A DNA stretch of 64,000 bases, taken from positions 1-64,000 of the forward strand of contig NZ_JALPVJ010000019.1 of NCBI RefSeq assembly GCF_023544445.1, in the 5' to 3' direction. Source of the DNA: Actinoplanes sp. M2I2. Lineage in GTDB: Bacteria > Actinomycetota > Actinomycetes > Mycobacteriales > Micromonosporaceae. The notes beneath the pieces were generated by a model. It was not told the DNA's origin. It searched no databases and was given only the letters and a program-made list of their open reading frames with translations. Position 1 is the first letter of the stretch; each line of letters begins with the position of its first letter. Position numbers and translations under genes: made by a program. Positions 31,926-40,021 of the stretch are shown here, one piece after another.

Positions 31926-34613
31926 GTGCTCGTCCGGATGCTCGGGCCGTTCGAGGTGAGCGGCGACGACGGGCCGGTCGTCGTGGCCGGCGGAAGCCAG
32001 CGCACGGTGCTGGCTCTCCTCGCGCTGCACGCGGGCCGGCCGGTCGCGGTGTCCGCCCTGATCGACGCGCTCTGGCCGGACGATCCGCCGACGTCGGCCC
32101 GCAACAGCCTGCAGTCGCACGTGGCCCGGCTGCGGGCGGCCCTCGGCGCGCCCGGACTGATCACGCTCAGCCCGGCCGGGTACTGCCTGGCTCTGGCCCG
32201 GGACCACGTGGACGTGCTGCGGTTCGAGGACCTGCTGCGTGGCGACTCGGCCGGCGAGGCGCTCGGTCTGTGGCGGGGGACGCCGCTGCCGGAGTTCGGG
32301 CGCGAGCCCTTCCCGGGCGTGGCCGAACGGCTGATGGGCCTGCGCCGCGAGGCCCTGGCCCGGGTGGCCGAGGCCGGCGGCGGGCCGGAAGCCGTGGATC
32401 ACCTGCGCGGGGCCACCGACGACGAGCCCTGCTGGGAGCGCGGCTCGCTGGTGCTGGCCACCGCGATGGCGCAGGCCGGACGCCGCGGGGAGGCTCTCGA
32501 GGTCCTCCGGCGGCACGCGGACGCGATGGTCGACCGGCTGGGGATCGACCCGTCGGAGTCCGTGCGCCTGCTGCAGGTCGCTCTGCTGCGCGGCGAGCCC
32601 GGTCCACGAGCTCCGCTGAGCCCGGCCGCGCCCGTACGCCAACGGGTGCCCCTGCGCTTCTCCAGCTTCCTCGGCCGCGAGGCTGAGCAGCGCCGGCTGG
32701 CCGACCTGCTGGCCCAGCCCGGACTGGTCACCGTCACGGGAGCGGGCGGGGTCGGCAAGACCCGGCTGGTGGCCGAGACCGTGCGGGCGGCGTCACGGGT
32801 CGCCTGGGTGGACGCGGCCGACGTGTCCGCGGCGGACTTCCTCGCGGCGGTCGCGGTCGGCGTCGGGGCCCGGGTGGGGCCGCTCGACGACCCGCTCGCG
32901 GCGATCGGGCGGGCGGCGCGGCACACGGTGGTGGTGCTCGACAACTGCGAGCACGTGGTCGGGCCGGCCGCCGACGCCGCGGAGGCGATGCGCGGCGTCC
33001 GGGTGGTGGTCACCAGCCAGGAGCGGCTGCGCGTGGACGGTGAGCGGGTGCTCGAGCTGGGGCCGCTCGACCACCTCGCGGCGGCGCGGCTGTTCCGGGA
33101 GCGAGCCGGGCTGCCCGCCGGGGGCGGGGCGGTCGACGAGATCGTGCGGCGGCTGGACCGGCTGCCGCTGGCCATCGAGCTGGCGGCCACCCAGGCGGCG
33201 GCGCTCGGGGTGGACGAACTGCGGGACCGCCTCGACGACCGGCTCGACCTGCTCGTCCGGGGGCGGCGGACGGGGGCGGCGCGGCACCGGACGCTGCGCG
33301 CGGTCGTGGAGTGGTCGTTCGGCCTGCTCGACCCGCGCGGACGGACCGTACTGGAGCGGCTGTCGGCGTTCGCCGGCGCCTTCACGGTCGCCCAGGCCGA
33401 GGCGGTCGTGGCCGACGGCACGGTGCCGCGGCGGGAGGTGGCGGCCGTGCTGGCGGCCCTGGTCGACCGGTCGCTCGTCGTGCGCCACGGTCCGGGCCGG
33501 TTCCGCCTCCTCGAGACGATCCGGGCGTACGCCGCCTCGCGGCCGGCCGACGAGGCGCTGTTCCGGCGGCACGGGCAGGCGATGCTGGGCGCCGCCCGCC
33601 GGCTCGACCGCGAGATGCGCGGACCGGGGCAGGCGGCCGCGGTGCGCGAGATCGACGGCCTCCTGCCCGATCTGCGCCTGGCGGTCGCCCGGGATCCCGC
33701 GATCAAGGCCGAGCTGGCCGCCGCGCTGTATCGCTACGGCTATCGCTGCCAGCAGTACGAGGTGCTGGCCTGGGGCCGGGAGGCGACCGACCAGCCGGAC
33801 GCGCTCGCCGCGGCCGCCACCCACGCCTGGGGCCGGGGCGACCTGGCCGAGGCCCGCTCGCTGGCCGCGCGGGCCGGCCGGGCGAGCGACGCGATCCACG
33901 AAGTGCTCGGCGATGTCGCGCTGGTGTCGTGCGACGCCGAGGAAGCGCTGGCCCACTACCGGGCGATGGGCTCCGAGCCGATGCACCGGGTGTCCGGCCT
34001 GGTCGGCGAGGCCCTGGTGCTGGCCTGGTCGGACCGCGTCCCCGAGGCGATCGCGGCGGCGCGGTCGGCCGTCGAGCTGGCCTCGGCCGTCGGCAACCCG
34101 GGGGCCCGGGCCGAGGCGCTCTACAGCCTGGGCGAGGCGCTCGGCGACAGCGATCCGGCCCAGGCCCTCGACGTGCTCACCGAGGCCGCGGAGCTGGCCG
34201 CCACGGTCGACGAACGGCTGTTCCTCGGCGCGGCCGAGGGGGCGGCGGTGGCGATCCGCAGCCGGCACGGCGATCCGGCGGCCGCGCTGTCCGCGTTCCG
34301 CGAGGTGCTGACGATGTGGCGGCGGGTCGGCAACGACACGCTGCGGGCCGCCGCGCTGCGCAACCTGGTCGTCCTGCTCGTCCGGGTCGGGGCCGACGAG
34401 ACGGCCGTGCTGGTCGACGCCGCACTGGTCGACGCCGGTGTCTACCCGGCCGAACGGGCCCGCCTCGACCGCGCCCGGGCGGCCGCCGCCGAACGGCTCG
34501 GCGCCGGACGGGTGGCCGTTCTGCGGCGACACGGCTCGCTCCTCTCCCCGGCTCAAGTCCACGACGAAGCGTCACGGGCCATCGACACTGTGTTGTCCCG
34601 GATGGCCGGATAG
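31926..34613 (+). CDS. AfsR/SARP-type STAND transcriptional regulator (BTAD, NB-ARC, TPR)
   Basis: The 895-residue protein begins with an OmpR-like winged helix (VRMLGPFEVSGDDG, RNSLQSHVARLRAALG; residues 1-90) and a bacterial transcriptional activation domain to about 230. An NB-ARC ATPase follows with Walker A in TVTGAGGVGKTRLVAE (about 272-280), Walker B in HTVVVLDNCEHV, and VVVTSQERL and LPLAIELAA. The rest is helical and TPR-like (ALYSLGEALGDSD). AfsR-like proteins integrate signals and switch on secondary-metabolism or stress genes, with ATP-dependent oligomerisation. No biosynthetic cluster adjoins it. The LSDAT gene immediately upstream is on the same strand, about 70 bp away. Confidence 0.92.
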   Translation: MLVRMLGPFEVSGDDGPVVVAGGSQRTVLALLALHAGRPVAVSALIDALWPDDPPTSARNSLQSHVARLRAALGAPGLITLSPAGYCLALARDHVDVLRFEDLLRGDSAGEALGLWRGTPLPEFGREPFPGVAERLMGLRREALARVAEAGGGPEAVDHLRGATDDEPCWERGSLVLATAMAQAGRRGEALEVLRRHADAMVDRLGIDPSESVRLLQVALLRGEPGPRAPLSPAAPVRQRVPLRFSSFLGREAEQRRLADLLAQPGLVTVTGAGGVGKTRLVAETVRAASRVAWVDAADVSAADFLAAVAVGVGARVGPLDDPLAAIGRAARHTVVVLDNCEHVVGPAADAAEAMRGVRVVVTSQERLRVDGERVLELGPLDHLAAARLFRERAGLPAGGGAVDEIVRRLDRLPLAIELAATQAAALGVDELRDRLDDRLDLLVRGRRTGAARHRTLRAVVEWSFGLLDPRGRTVLERLSAFAGAFTVAQAEAVVADGTVPRREVAAVLAALVDRSLVVRHGPGRFRLLETIRAYAASRPADEALFRRHGQAMLGAARRLDREMRGPGQAAAVREIDGLLPDLRLAVARDPAIKAELAAALYRYGYRCQQYEVLAWGREATDQPDALAAAATHAWGRGDLAEARSLAARAGRASDAIHEVLGDVALVSCDAEEALAHYRAMGSEPMHRVSGLVGEALVLAWSDRVPEAIAAARSAVELASAVGNPGARAEALYSLGEALGDSDPAQALDVLTEAAELAATVDERLFLGAAEGAAVAIRSRHGDPAAALSAFREVLTMWRRVGNDTLRAAALRNLVVLLVRVGADETAVLVDAALVDAGVYPAERARLDRARAAAAERLGAGRVAVLRRHGSLLSPAQVHDEASRAIDTVLSRMAG

Positions 34614-34678
34614 GCGAGCTTCGGTCGCCGCCCGGTCACGATCGGCGGGCGGGCGCGGATCATCGGGCCCGGCGTCGC

Positions 34679-34684
34679 TACCGT
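34679..34684 (+). promoter_or_regulatory. leaderless-type -10 box for the gene at 34691
   Basis: TACCGT (TAnnnT) lies 6 nt before GTG 34691, and no ribosome site is visible. Confidence 0.5.
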
Positions 34685-34690
34685 TAGCCC

Positions 34691-35296
34691 GTGTCTGACA
34701 TCCCGTGGTGGGGGCTGCCCCTCATCGCCGCCCTGTTTGCCCTGGCCGGAGCCGCAGCGGTCCAGTTCCTGACCGCCCGCAACGACTACCTGCGCAGCCG
34801 CCGGCGGCGCACCCGGAGGTGGTACGAGGAGCGCAAGGAGGCGTACGTGACCCTGCTCTCGGTGTTCGAGCGGGAGACCTATCGTCTGCGCGCCGCCTAC
34901 GACGCCGGCGAGAAGCCGGTGCCGGTGCTCACGTACATGGACGAGGTCGGCCCGGCCCTGATGCAGGTGCGGCTGCTCGCCTCCGGCTCGGTGCGCAGCG
35001 CCGCCCTGGCGGTCCACCTCCTGCTGCAGAAACTGCACGGCGAGATGAACCCGGCCGCGGTGGTCGGCGTCGAGCCGCAGATCCACTTCCGCGAGCTGGT
35101 CGCCCAGGTCCCGCTGGTCATGCAGCAGTTCGAGGCGGCCATCCGCGAAGAGTTGCGGATCGATACGACGCCCCCGGCCCAGCCCACGGCGGCCGACGCC
35201 GACGAGCGCGGCCGCTCCTGGCCACGGCTGAGACGTCCCGCACGCACCGCCCCCCTGGATGGTCACGCCGAAGTGGGGCAGGATCTGAAGGCGTGA
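34691..35296 (+). CDS. membrane-anchored protein of unknown function
   Basis: The 201-residue protein has one N-terminal transmembrane segment (WWGLPLIAALFALAGAAAV), then a strongly basic stop-transfer stretch (RSRRRRTRRWYEERKEAY). The cytoplasmic helical domain reads LLSVFERETYRLRAAYDAG. The pattern of a short anchor followed by KEAYVTLLSVF resembles many small uncharacterised actinobacterial proteins, and I cannot name a function. The C-terminal 40 residues are rich in Pro, Ala and Arg. Its stop overlaps the KDPG aldolase start by 4 nt, but a metabolic link is not evident. Confidence 0.75.
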   Translation: MSDIPWWGLPLIAALFALAGAAAVQFLTARNDYLRSRRRRTRRWYEERKEAYVTLLSVFERETYRLRAAYDAGEKPVPVLTYMDEVGPALMQVRLLASGSVRSAALAVHLLLQKLHGEMNPAAVVGVEPQIHFRELVAQVPLVMQQFEAAIREELRIDTTPPAQPTAADADERGRSWPRLRRPARTAPLDGHAEVGQDLKA

Positions 35297-35940
35297 CCGA
35301 TGAGAGCGTTCCCCTCGACGCTGTGTCCGCCGCCGTGGTCGAAAGCGGGATCGTCGCGATCCTGCGGGCCCCCACGGCCGACTACTTCGCCGCCGTCGCC
35401 GATGTGCTGGCGGAGAACGGCGTCACCGCGCTCGAGGTGACGCTCACCTCCCGGGGCGCCCTCGAGGCGCTGGCCGGCCTGCGCCGTCAGCTGCCGTCGT
35501 CGGTGGCGGTCGGCGCGGGCACGGTGCTCACCGCCGACGACGCCAAGGCCGCGGTCGACGCGGGCGCCGAGTTCCTGGTCTCGCCGGTGCTCGACGTCGA
35601 CCTGATGGCGTCGGCCACCGTCCCGTTCTATCCCGGCACCTCGACGCCGACCGAGATGTACCGGGCCCAGCTGGCCGGCGCCCCGCTGGTCAAGCTGTTC
35701 CCGGCGGCCGGCCTCGGTCCCGGGTTCCTGCGCAACGTGCGCGGGCCGCTCCCGCAGATCAACATCATGCCCACCGGCGGCATCAAGATCGAGGACATCG
35801 CCGACTGGCTGTTCGCCGGCGCCCGGTCGGTCGGGCTCGGCGGTCCGCTCGTCGGCGACGCGGTGGTCGGGGGCAGCCTTCCCGCCCTCGCCGCCCGGGC
35901 CCGCCACGCGGTGAGCGCGGTCGCGTTCGCTCGCTCATGA
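35293..35940 (+). CDS. eda: KDPG/KHG aldolase
   Basis: The 215-residue protein has the class I KDPG aldolase pattern: GIVAILRAPTADY, the catalytic Glu in VTALEVTLTSRGALE (about residue 45), VGAGTVLTADDAKAAVDAGA, FYPGTSTPTEM, Schiff-base Lys in PLVKLFPAAGLGPGFLRNV (about 136), and PTGGIKIEDI. It splits 2-keto-3-deoxy-6-phosphogluconate to pyruvate and glyceraldehyde 3-phosphate, the last Entner-Doudoroff step. It is followed with a 4-nt overlap by a KDG kinase, which makes its substrate. The start is GTG 35293, overlapping the stop of the membrane protein gene. Confidence 0.93.
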   Translation: MTDESVPLDAVSAAVVESGIVAILRAPTADYFAAVADVLAENGVTALEVTLTSRGALEALAGLRRQLPSSVAVGAGTVLTADDAKAAVDAGAEFLVSPVLDVDLMASATVPFYPGTSTPTEMYRAQLAGAPLVKLFPAAGLGPGFLRNVRGPLPQINIMPTGGIKIEDIADWLFAGARSVGLGGPLVGDAVVGGSLPALAARARHAVSAVAFARS

Positions 35941-36863
35941 CCGGCCTGCTCACCTTCGGCGAGACGATGGGCCTGGTCGCCGCCGACGGCATCGGCCCGC
36001 TGGCGTACGCGAAGAGCTTCTCCTTCGGCATCGGCGGCGCCGAGAGCAACGTGGCGATGGGGGTCGCGCGGCTGGGCGGCGAGGCCACCTGGCTGGGACG
36101 GGTCGGCCCCGACGCCACCGGCGCCCTGATCGCCGCCCGGATAGCCGCCGCCGGCGTCCGCACGCTGGCGATCACCGACGAGTCGTTCACCGGCCTGATG
36201 GTGCGGCACCGGCGGTCGGGCGAGTTCACCCAGGTCGACTATCACCGCGCGGGCAGTGCGGGCTCCCGCCTGTCCCCGGCCGACGTCCCCCCGGCCGAGA
36301 TCACGAGCGCCTCGATCGTGCACGTCACCGGCATCACGCCGGCCCTGAGCGAGACGGCCCGGGCGGCGGTCTTCCAGTCGATCGAGACAGCCCGGGCGGC
36401 CGGGGTGCCGGTGTCGATCGACGTGAATTACCGGGCCAAGCTGTGGAGCCGCTACGACGCCGCTCCCGTCCTGCGCGATCTGGTGTCCCGGGCCGACATC
36501 GTCTTCGCGTCACCCGAGGAGGCGGCGCTGTTCGTCCGGACCGACGACGTGCCGGCCGCCCTGGCCGAGCTGGGCCCGGCCGAGGTGATCGTCAAGGACG
36601 GCGGCCGCGGCTGCGTGGCCCTGATCGACGGCGAGCGCCACACCGTGCCGGCCCTGCCCGTCACCGTGGTCGACCCGGTCGGGGCCGGGGACGCCTTTGT
36701 CGCCGGCTACCTGGCCGACCGCCTCGCGGGGGCCGCCGTGGCCGATCGCCTGACGACAGCCATCGCGGCCGGCGCCTTCGCGGTGACCGTGCCGGGCGAC
36801 TGTGAGGGCGCCCCGACCCGGGCCGAACTGGCCGCCCTGACCGGCGACGACGTCCGCCGCTGA
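35937..36863 (+). CDS. kdgK: PfkB-family 2-keto-3-deoxygluconate kinase
   Basis: The 308-residue kinase has the ribokinase-family motifs: GIGGAESNVAMGVARLG near residue 30, VSIDVNYRAKLW, and the anion-hole/catalytic signature VVDPVGAGDAFVAGYLA with the catalytic Asp near 252. VIVKDGGRGCVAL lies between them. The paired aldolase, whose stop overlaps this ATG (ATGA), makes 2-keto-3-deoxygluconate the likely substrate. The two enzymes would convert sugar acids such as gluconate- or uronate-derived KDG to pyruvate and glyceraldehyde phosphate. No transporter or dehydratase adjoins the pair. Confidence 0.9.
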   Translation: MTGLLTFGETMGLVAADGIGPLAYAKSFSFGIGGAESNVAMGVARLGGEATWLGRVGPDATGALIAARIAAAGVRTLAITDESFTGLMVRHRRSGEFTQVDYHRAGSAGSRLSPADVPPAEITSASIVHVTGITPALSETARAAVFQSIETARAAGVPVSIDVNYRAKLWSRYDAAPVLRDLVSRADIVFASPEEAALFVRTDDVPAALAELGPAEVIVKDGGRGCVALIDGERHTVPALPVTVVDPVGAGDAFVAGYLADRLAGAAVADRLTTAIAAGAFAVTVPGDCEGAPTRAELAALTGDDVRR

Positions 36864-36875
36864 CCGTCCGGCCGG

Positions 36876-37103
36876 TCAGGCGCGGTTGGTCTCGCGGGCC
36901 AGACGCTTGCGTTCGCGCTGCTCGCGGGTGTAGCGCTTGCGGTTCTCGAGGTCGCGCTTCCACTGCTCGCGGGCGCCCTCGTCACAACCCTGCACAGCGC
37001 CCTTGGTCTGAGCCGGTCCGATCATCGACCGGAACCACATGTCGTCGAACGTCTCGTGAACCCACTGCCGGAACCGGCCGCGCCCCTCGGCGTCCTTCGT
37101 CAT
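36876..37103 (-). CDS. small highly charged protein of unknown function
   Basis: The 75-residue protein starts TKDAEGRGRFRQWVHETFDD. Its second half is dominated by Arg, Glu and Lys (WKRDLENRKRYTREQRERKR), which predicts a long charged helix. There is no signal or membrane segment. The ATG at 37103 has GGGAGGG 5 nt upstream, an unusually strong ribosome site for this window and good support for translation. The strand changes on its left side (convergent with kdgK, 12 nt). I recognise no family. Confidence 0.75.
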   Translation of the reverse strand: MTKDAEGRGRFRQWVHETFDDMWFRSMIGPAQTKGAVQGCDEGAREQWKRDLENRKRYTREQRERKRLARETNRA

Positions 37104-37213
37104 GGTCACCCTCCCAGCAGTCGTTGCCACACCAATCATTTGTACCCCAACTATCGGCTCCACACCACCGAGCGTGAGAAGGATCGCCTCGCCGCGCGAG
37201 GGCGCGGGCAGCG

Positions 37214-38416
37214 CTACAGACTTTCCAGCCGGGCGGTCAGGAAGGCTCGTTCGACCTCGTTGTCGGTGAGCGTCAGCGCCTCCTCGTAGGCGGCGGCGGC
37301 CTCGGCGCGGCGGCCCAGGCGGCGCAGGAAGTCGGCGCGGGCGGCGGAGAGGTACGTGTACGTGGCCAGCGCGGGCTCGGCCGTCAGCGGCTCGAGGGCG
37401 TCCAGGCCGGCTTGCGGGCCGTCGCGGAAGCCGATGGCCACGGCACGGTTGAGGGCCACGACCGGTGAGCCGGTCAGGCGCAGCAGCACCGCGTACAGCC
37501 CGACGATCTCGGCCCAGTCGGTCTCCTCCCAGGAGGGCGCTTCGGCGTGGACCGCGGCGATCGCGGCCTCCACGGCGAAACGCGTCGGCGGGTGACGACG
37601 GAGCGCGTCGGTCAGCAGGGCCTGGCCCTCGGCTATCCGCGCCCGGTCCCAGAGCGTGCGGTCCTGGTCGGCCAGCAGCACCAGCCGGCCGGAGGGGGCG
37701 ACGCGGGCGGCCGACCGCGCGTCGGTCACGAGCAGCAGCGCCAGCAGGGCCGTGACGGCGGCCGAGCGGGGCATGAGCAGGTGCAGCGTCCGGGCCAGGT
37801 GCAGCGCGCCCGCGGTGAGGTCGGCGCGGATCAGCGCCGGGCCGGTGGGGGCGGTGTGGCCGGTGGTGAAGAGCAGGTGCACGACCTCGAGGACCGGGTC
37901 GAGGCGGGACTCCATCTCGTCGGGGTCGGGCGTCCGGTACGGGATGCGGGCCGTGGCGATCTTCTTCTTGGCCCGGGTGAGGCGGGCGGCCATCGTGGAC
38001 TCGGACACCAGGAACGCGCGGGCCACCTCGTACGTCGACAGGCCGCAGACCAGCCGGGCGGTGAGGGCGACCTGGCTCTCGCGGGACAGCGCCGGGTGGC
38101 AGCACGTGAAGATCAGGCGGAGGCGGTCGTCGCCGGGGCTCTCGGGCGTGGTGACCAGCAGCGGCAGGCGCCGCCGGAAGGCCGCCTCGCGCCGGATCTC
38201 GTCCAGCGCCCGGTTGCGGGCCACCCGGGTGAGCCACGCGCCGGGGCGGGCCGGCACCCCGTCGCGGGCCCACACCACCATGGCCTGGGCGTACGCGTCC
38301 TGCGTGCACTCCTCGGCCAGGTCCAGGTCGCGGGTGACCCGCGCCGTCGTGGCCAGCACCTGGGCCCAGTCGCGGCGGTGGGCGTCGGCCACCGCCGCGA
38401 CGATCTCGGACGTCAT
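37214..38416 (-). CDS. ECF42-type RNA polymerase sigma factor with C-terminal TPR extension
   Basis: The 400-residue protein has sigma region 2 (DLDLAEECTQDAYAQAMVVW, then RPGAWLTRVARNRALDEIRR) and region 4 (ALTARLVCGLSTYEVARAFL, SESTMAARLTRAKKKI). A C-terminal domain of about 220 residues ends in TPR-like helices (YLSAARADFLRRLGRRAEAA). This length and tail, with a DGPF-domain gene directly upstream, define group ECF42. These sigma factors have no anti-sigma factor; the tail controls activity. The ATG at 38416 overlaps the DGPF stop by 4 nt. A match to the reported ECF42 promoter motif lies before the DGPF gene, so the pair is probably autoregulated. Confidence 0.93.
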   Translation of the reverse strand: MTSEIVAAVADAHRRDWAQVLATTARVTRDLDLAEECTQDAYAQAMVVWARDGVPARPGAWLTRVARNRALDEIRREAAFRRRLPLLVTTPESPGDDRLRLIFTCCHPALSRESQVALTARLVCGLSTYEVARAFLVSESTMAARLTRAKKKIATARIPYRTPDPDEMESRLDPVLEVVHLLFTTGHTAPTGPALIRADLTAGALHLARTLHLLMPRSAAVTALLALLLVTDARSAARVAPSGRLVLLADQDRTLWDRARIAEGQALLTDALRRHPPTRFAVEAAIAAVHAEAPSWEETDWAEIVGLYAVLLRLTGSPVVALNRAVAIGFRDGPQAGLDALEPLTAEPALATYTYLSAARADFLRRLGRRAEAAAAYEEALTLTDNEVERAFLTARLESL

Positions 38417-38754
38417 CCGTGGTCGATGACCGGCCGGATCTCGACGCCGCTGTGGCCGGCTCGGACCTCGGGCAGCAGCCGGGCCAGCGCCAGCACCTCG
38501 TCGAGATCGGCCGCCTCGAGCAGATAGAAGCCGCCCAGGGCCTCCTTGGTCTCGAGGAACGGGCCGTCGGAGGTGACGGAACCGCGCAGTGTCGTGGCGG
38601 TCATGACCGGCTCCAGCTCCTCCCCGCCGAGGATGCGGTCGCCGGCCGCGGCCATGAATTCGAGGTGGGTGGCCTCGTGGGCCTTGCGCTCCTCGTCGGA
38701 CATCGCCTCCCACTGCGCCGGGTCGCCGTAGATCAGCAGGGTGTACTTCGCCAT
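38413..38754 (-). CDS. YciI-like DGPF-domain protein, ECF42 partner
   Basis: The 113-residue protein begins AKYTLLIYGDPAQWEAM and contains SDGPFLETKEALGGFYLLEA near residue 60, the motif after which DGPF proteins are named. It adopts the ferredoxin-like YCII fold. Genes of this type accompany nearly all ECF42 sigma genes and are their main known targets, but the reaction is not established. AGGAG lies 7 nt before the ATG. The stop overlaps the sigma start. Confidence 0.92.
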   Translation of the reverse strand: MAKYTLLIYGDPAQWEAMSDEERKAHEATHLEFMAAAGDRILGGEELEPVMTATTLRGSVTSDGPFLETKEALGGFYLLEAADLDEVLALARLLPEVRAGHSGVEIRPVIDHG

Positions 38755-38851
38755 GTCGGTTCTCCTGTTCGCCGTCGTCATCCACGACGGGGTCCGCCGC
38801 GATCCACGACGAAGTTCGTCGCACCGGCGAACTCGTCGCTTCCATTGCACC

Positions 38852-38879
38852 GACGAACGGCGTGAACGCGAAATCGACA
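38852..38879 (-). promoter_or_regulatory. candidate ECF42-dependent promoter
   Basis: On the minus strand TGTCGA (38879-38874) is followed after 18 nt by CGTC (38855-38852), about 100 nt before the DGPF start. The motif reported for ECF42 promoters is TGTCGA at -35 and CG(A/T)C at -10. A repeated CGTCGTGGAT lies between this and the gene. Confidence 0.5.
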
Positions 38880-38894
38880 GGCCGGGCCGGAATC

Positions 38895-39938
38895 TCAGCG
38901 AAGCCGGTAGAAGCGCCAGAAGTCGTTCGGGATGTCGAGGACCTCGGGCCTCTCGTAGCCGGCGTCGCGCGCCCAGGCGAGCAGCGTCGGCGCGCGCAGG
39001 ATGGTGCCGTTGGCGATCACCGGTTGCTCCGCGCGGGTGGCCGGCAGGCAGTGCAGCACGCTGAAGGCGTACTGGAGCCGCTCGAGCTCGCCGGCGGGCG
39101 CGGTGAACTCGTCGGCCACCCTTTCGTCGCCGATGAGGACGCTGCCGCCGGGCGCCAGCCGGGGCCGCACCGCCCGGAGGACGCCGACGGGGTCGCCCAT
39201 GTCGTGGAGCGCTTCGAAGACGGTCACCAGGTCGTACTCGCCGTCGAGGTCGGCCGCGTCACCCAGCGTGAAGCTCACCCGGTCGGCCACCCCGGCCGTG
39301 GCCGCGGCCGCGCGGGCCTCGGTGACCGAGTCCTCGTCGAGGTCGATGCCGCGTACGGTGATCGCCGGATGGGCCAGCGCCAGCGCCACCGACGACCGGC
39401 CGGTCCCGCAGCCCAGATCGAGGACCCGCGCGCCCGGCGTGGCCCGCAGCCGGGCCTCCACCTCGGGCACGGCGGGCAGCCATTCCGTGGTCAGCAGGAG
39501 GTCGAACATCGGCCGGTTGAACGACGCGATGCCGTGCCGGATGTGCCGCCCGTAGTCCGCGTACGGGATGCCCGCACCGGTGCGGAACGCCTCGGCCACT
39601 CGCGGCGCGGCCAGGCCCAGCCCGACCGCGAACTCTCCCGCCGTACCGAGGAAACAGGGGCCGCCCTCGTCGAGCAGGACCTCGGCCGCGCCGGACGCGA
39701 GGGTGAAGGCGGAGCCGTCGACGGTGAGGAAGCCCGCCGCCGCCTGTTGTTCCAGCCATTCCCGGGCGTACCGCTCGTCGATGCCCGCGGTCTTGGCCAG
39801 TTCGGCGGCGTCCAGCGGCCGGTCCCGCAGCGCCGCGTAGAGCCCCAGCTCGCGGCCCAGCTCCACGGTGAACAGCTCGGCCGCCCCGACCAGCGCGGTC
39901 AGCAACCGCTCGCTCAGAACTTGTGCGTCATCAGTCAT
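38895..39938 (-). CDS. SAM-dependent methyltransferase with N-terminal dimerisation domain
   Basis: The 347-residue protein has an N-terminal winged-helix-like dimerisation domain (LFTVELGRELGLYAALRD, DERYAREWLEQQAAAGFL). A class I methyltransferase domain follows with RVLDLGCGTGRSSVALA near residue 172, VRGIDLDEDSV and YDLVTVFEALHDM. The layout is that of O-methyltransferase-like and Rv2258c-like proteins of actinobacteria. ATG 39938 is preferred over GTG 39947 because AGGGTGG stands before it. It diverges from the MDR oxidoreductase gene across 83 bp that hold a MerR-type promoter. Its stop adjoins the putative ECF42 promoter region. Confidence 0.9.
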   Translation of the reverse strand: MTDDAQVLSERLLTALVGAAELFTVELGRELGLYAALRDRPLDAAELAKTAGIDERYAREWLEQQAAAGFLTVDGSAFTLASGAAEVLLDEGGPCFLGTAGEFAVGLGLAAPRVAEAFRTGAGIPYADYGRHIRHGIASFNRPMFDLLLTTEWLPAVPEVEARLRATPGARVLDLGCGTGRSSVALALAHPAITVRGIDLDEDSVTEARAAAATAGVADRVSFTLGDAADLDGEYDLVTVFEALHDMGDPVGVLRAVRPRLAPGGSVLIGDERVADEFTAPAGELERLQYAFSVLHCLPATRAEQPVIANGTILRAPTLLAWARDAGYERPEVLDIPNDFWRFYRLR

Positions 39939-39984
39939 GCCCGCCACCCTGAGCCGCCGCGCGTGCAGAACGCGTGCAGAACCC

Positions 39985-40015
39985 TTGACCTCAACTCCGG
40001 TTCAGCTTGCAGACT
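39985..40015 (+). promoter_or_regulatory. candidate MerR-regulated promoter with 19-bp spacer
   Basis: TTGACC (39985-39990) and CAGACT (40010-40015) are 19 bp apart. The spacer holds the imperfect inverted repeat CTCAACT-CC-GGTTCAG. An over-long 19-bp spacer with a dyad in it is the mark of promoters activated by MerR-family proteins. CAGACT ends 6 nt before ATG 40022. Two direct 11-bp copies of CGCGTGCAGAA lie just upstream (39960-39981). Confidence 0.5.
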
Positions 40016-40021
40016 CGGCCG

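Noticed and set aside
36452..36985. Minus-strand frames opposite kdgK
   Set aside because: No start context or family motifs; the plus strand encodes a complete PfkB kinase.
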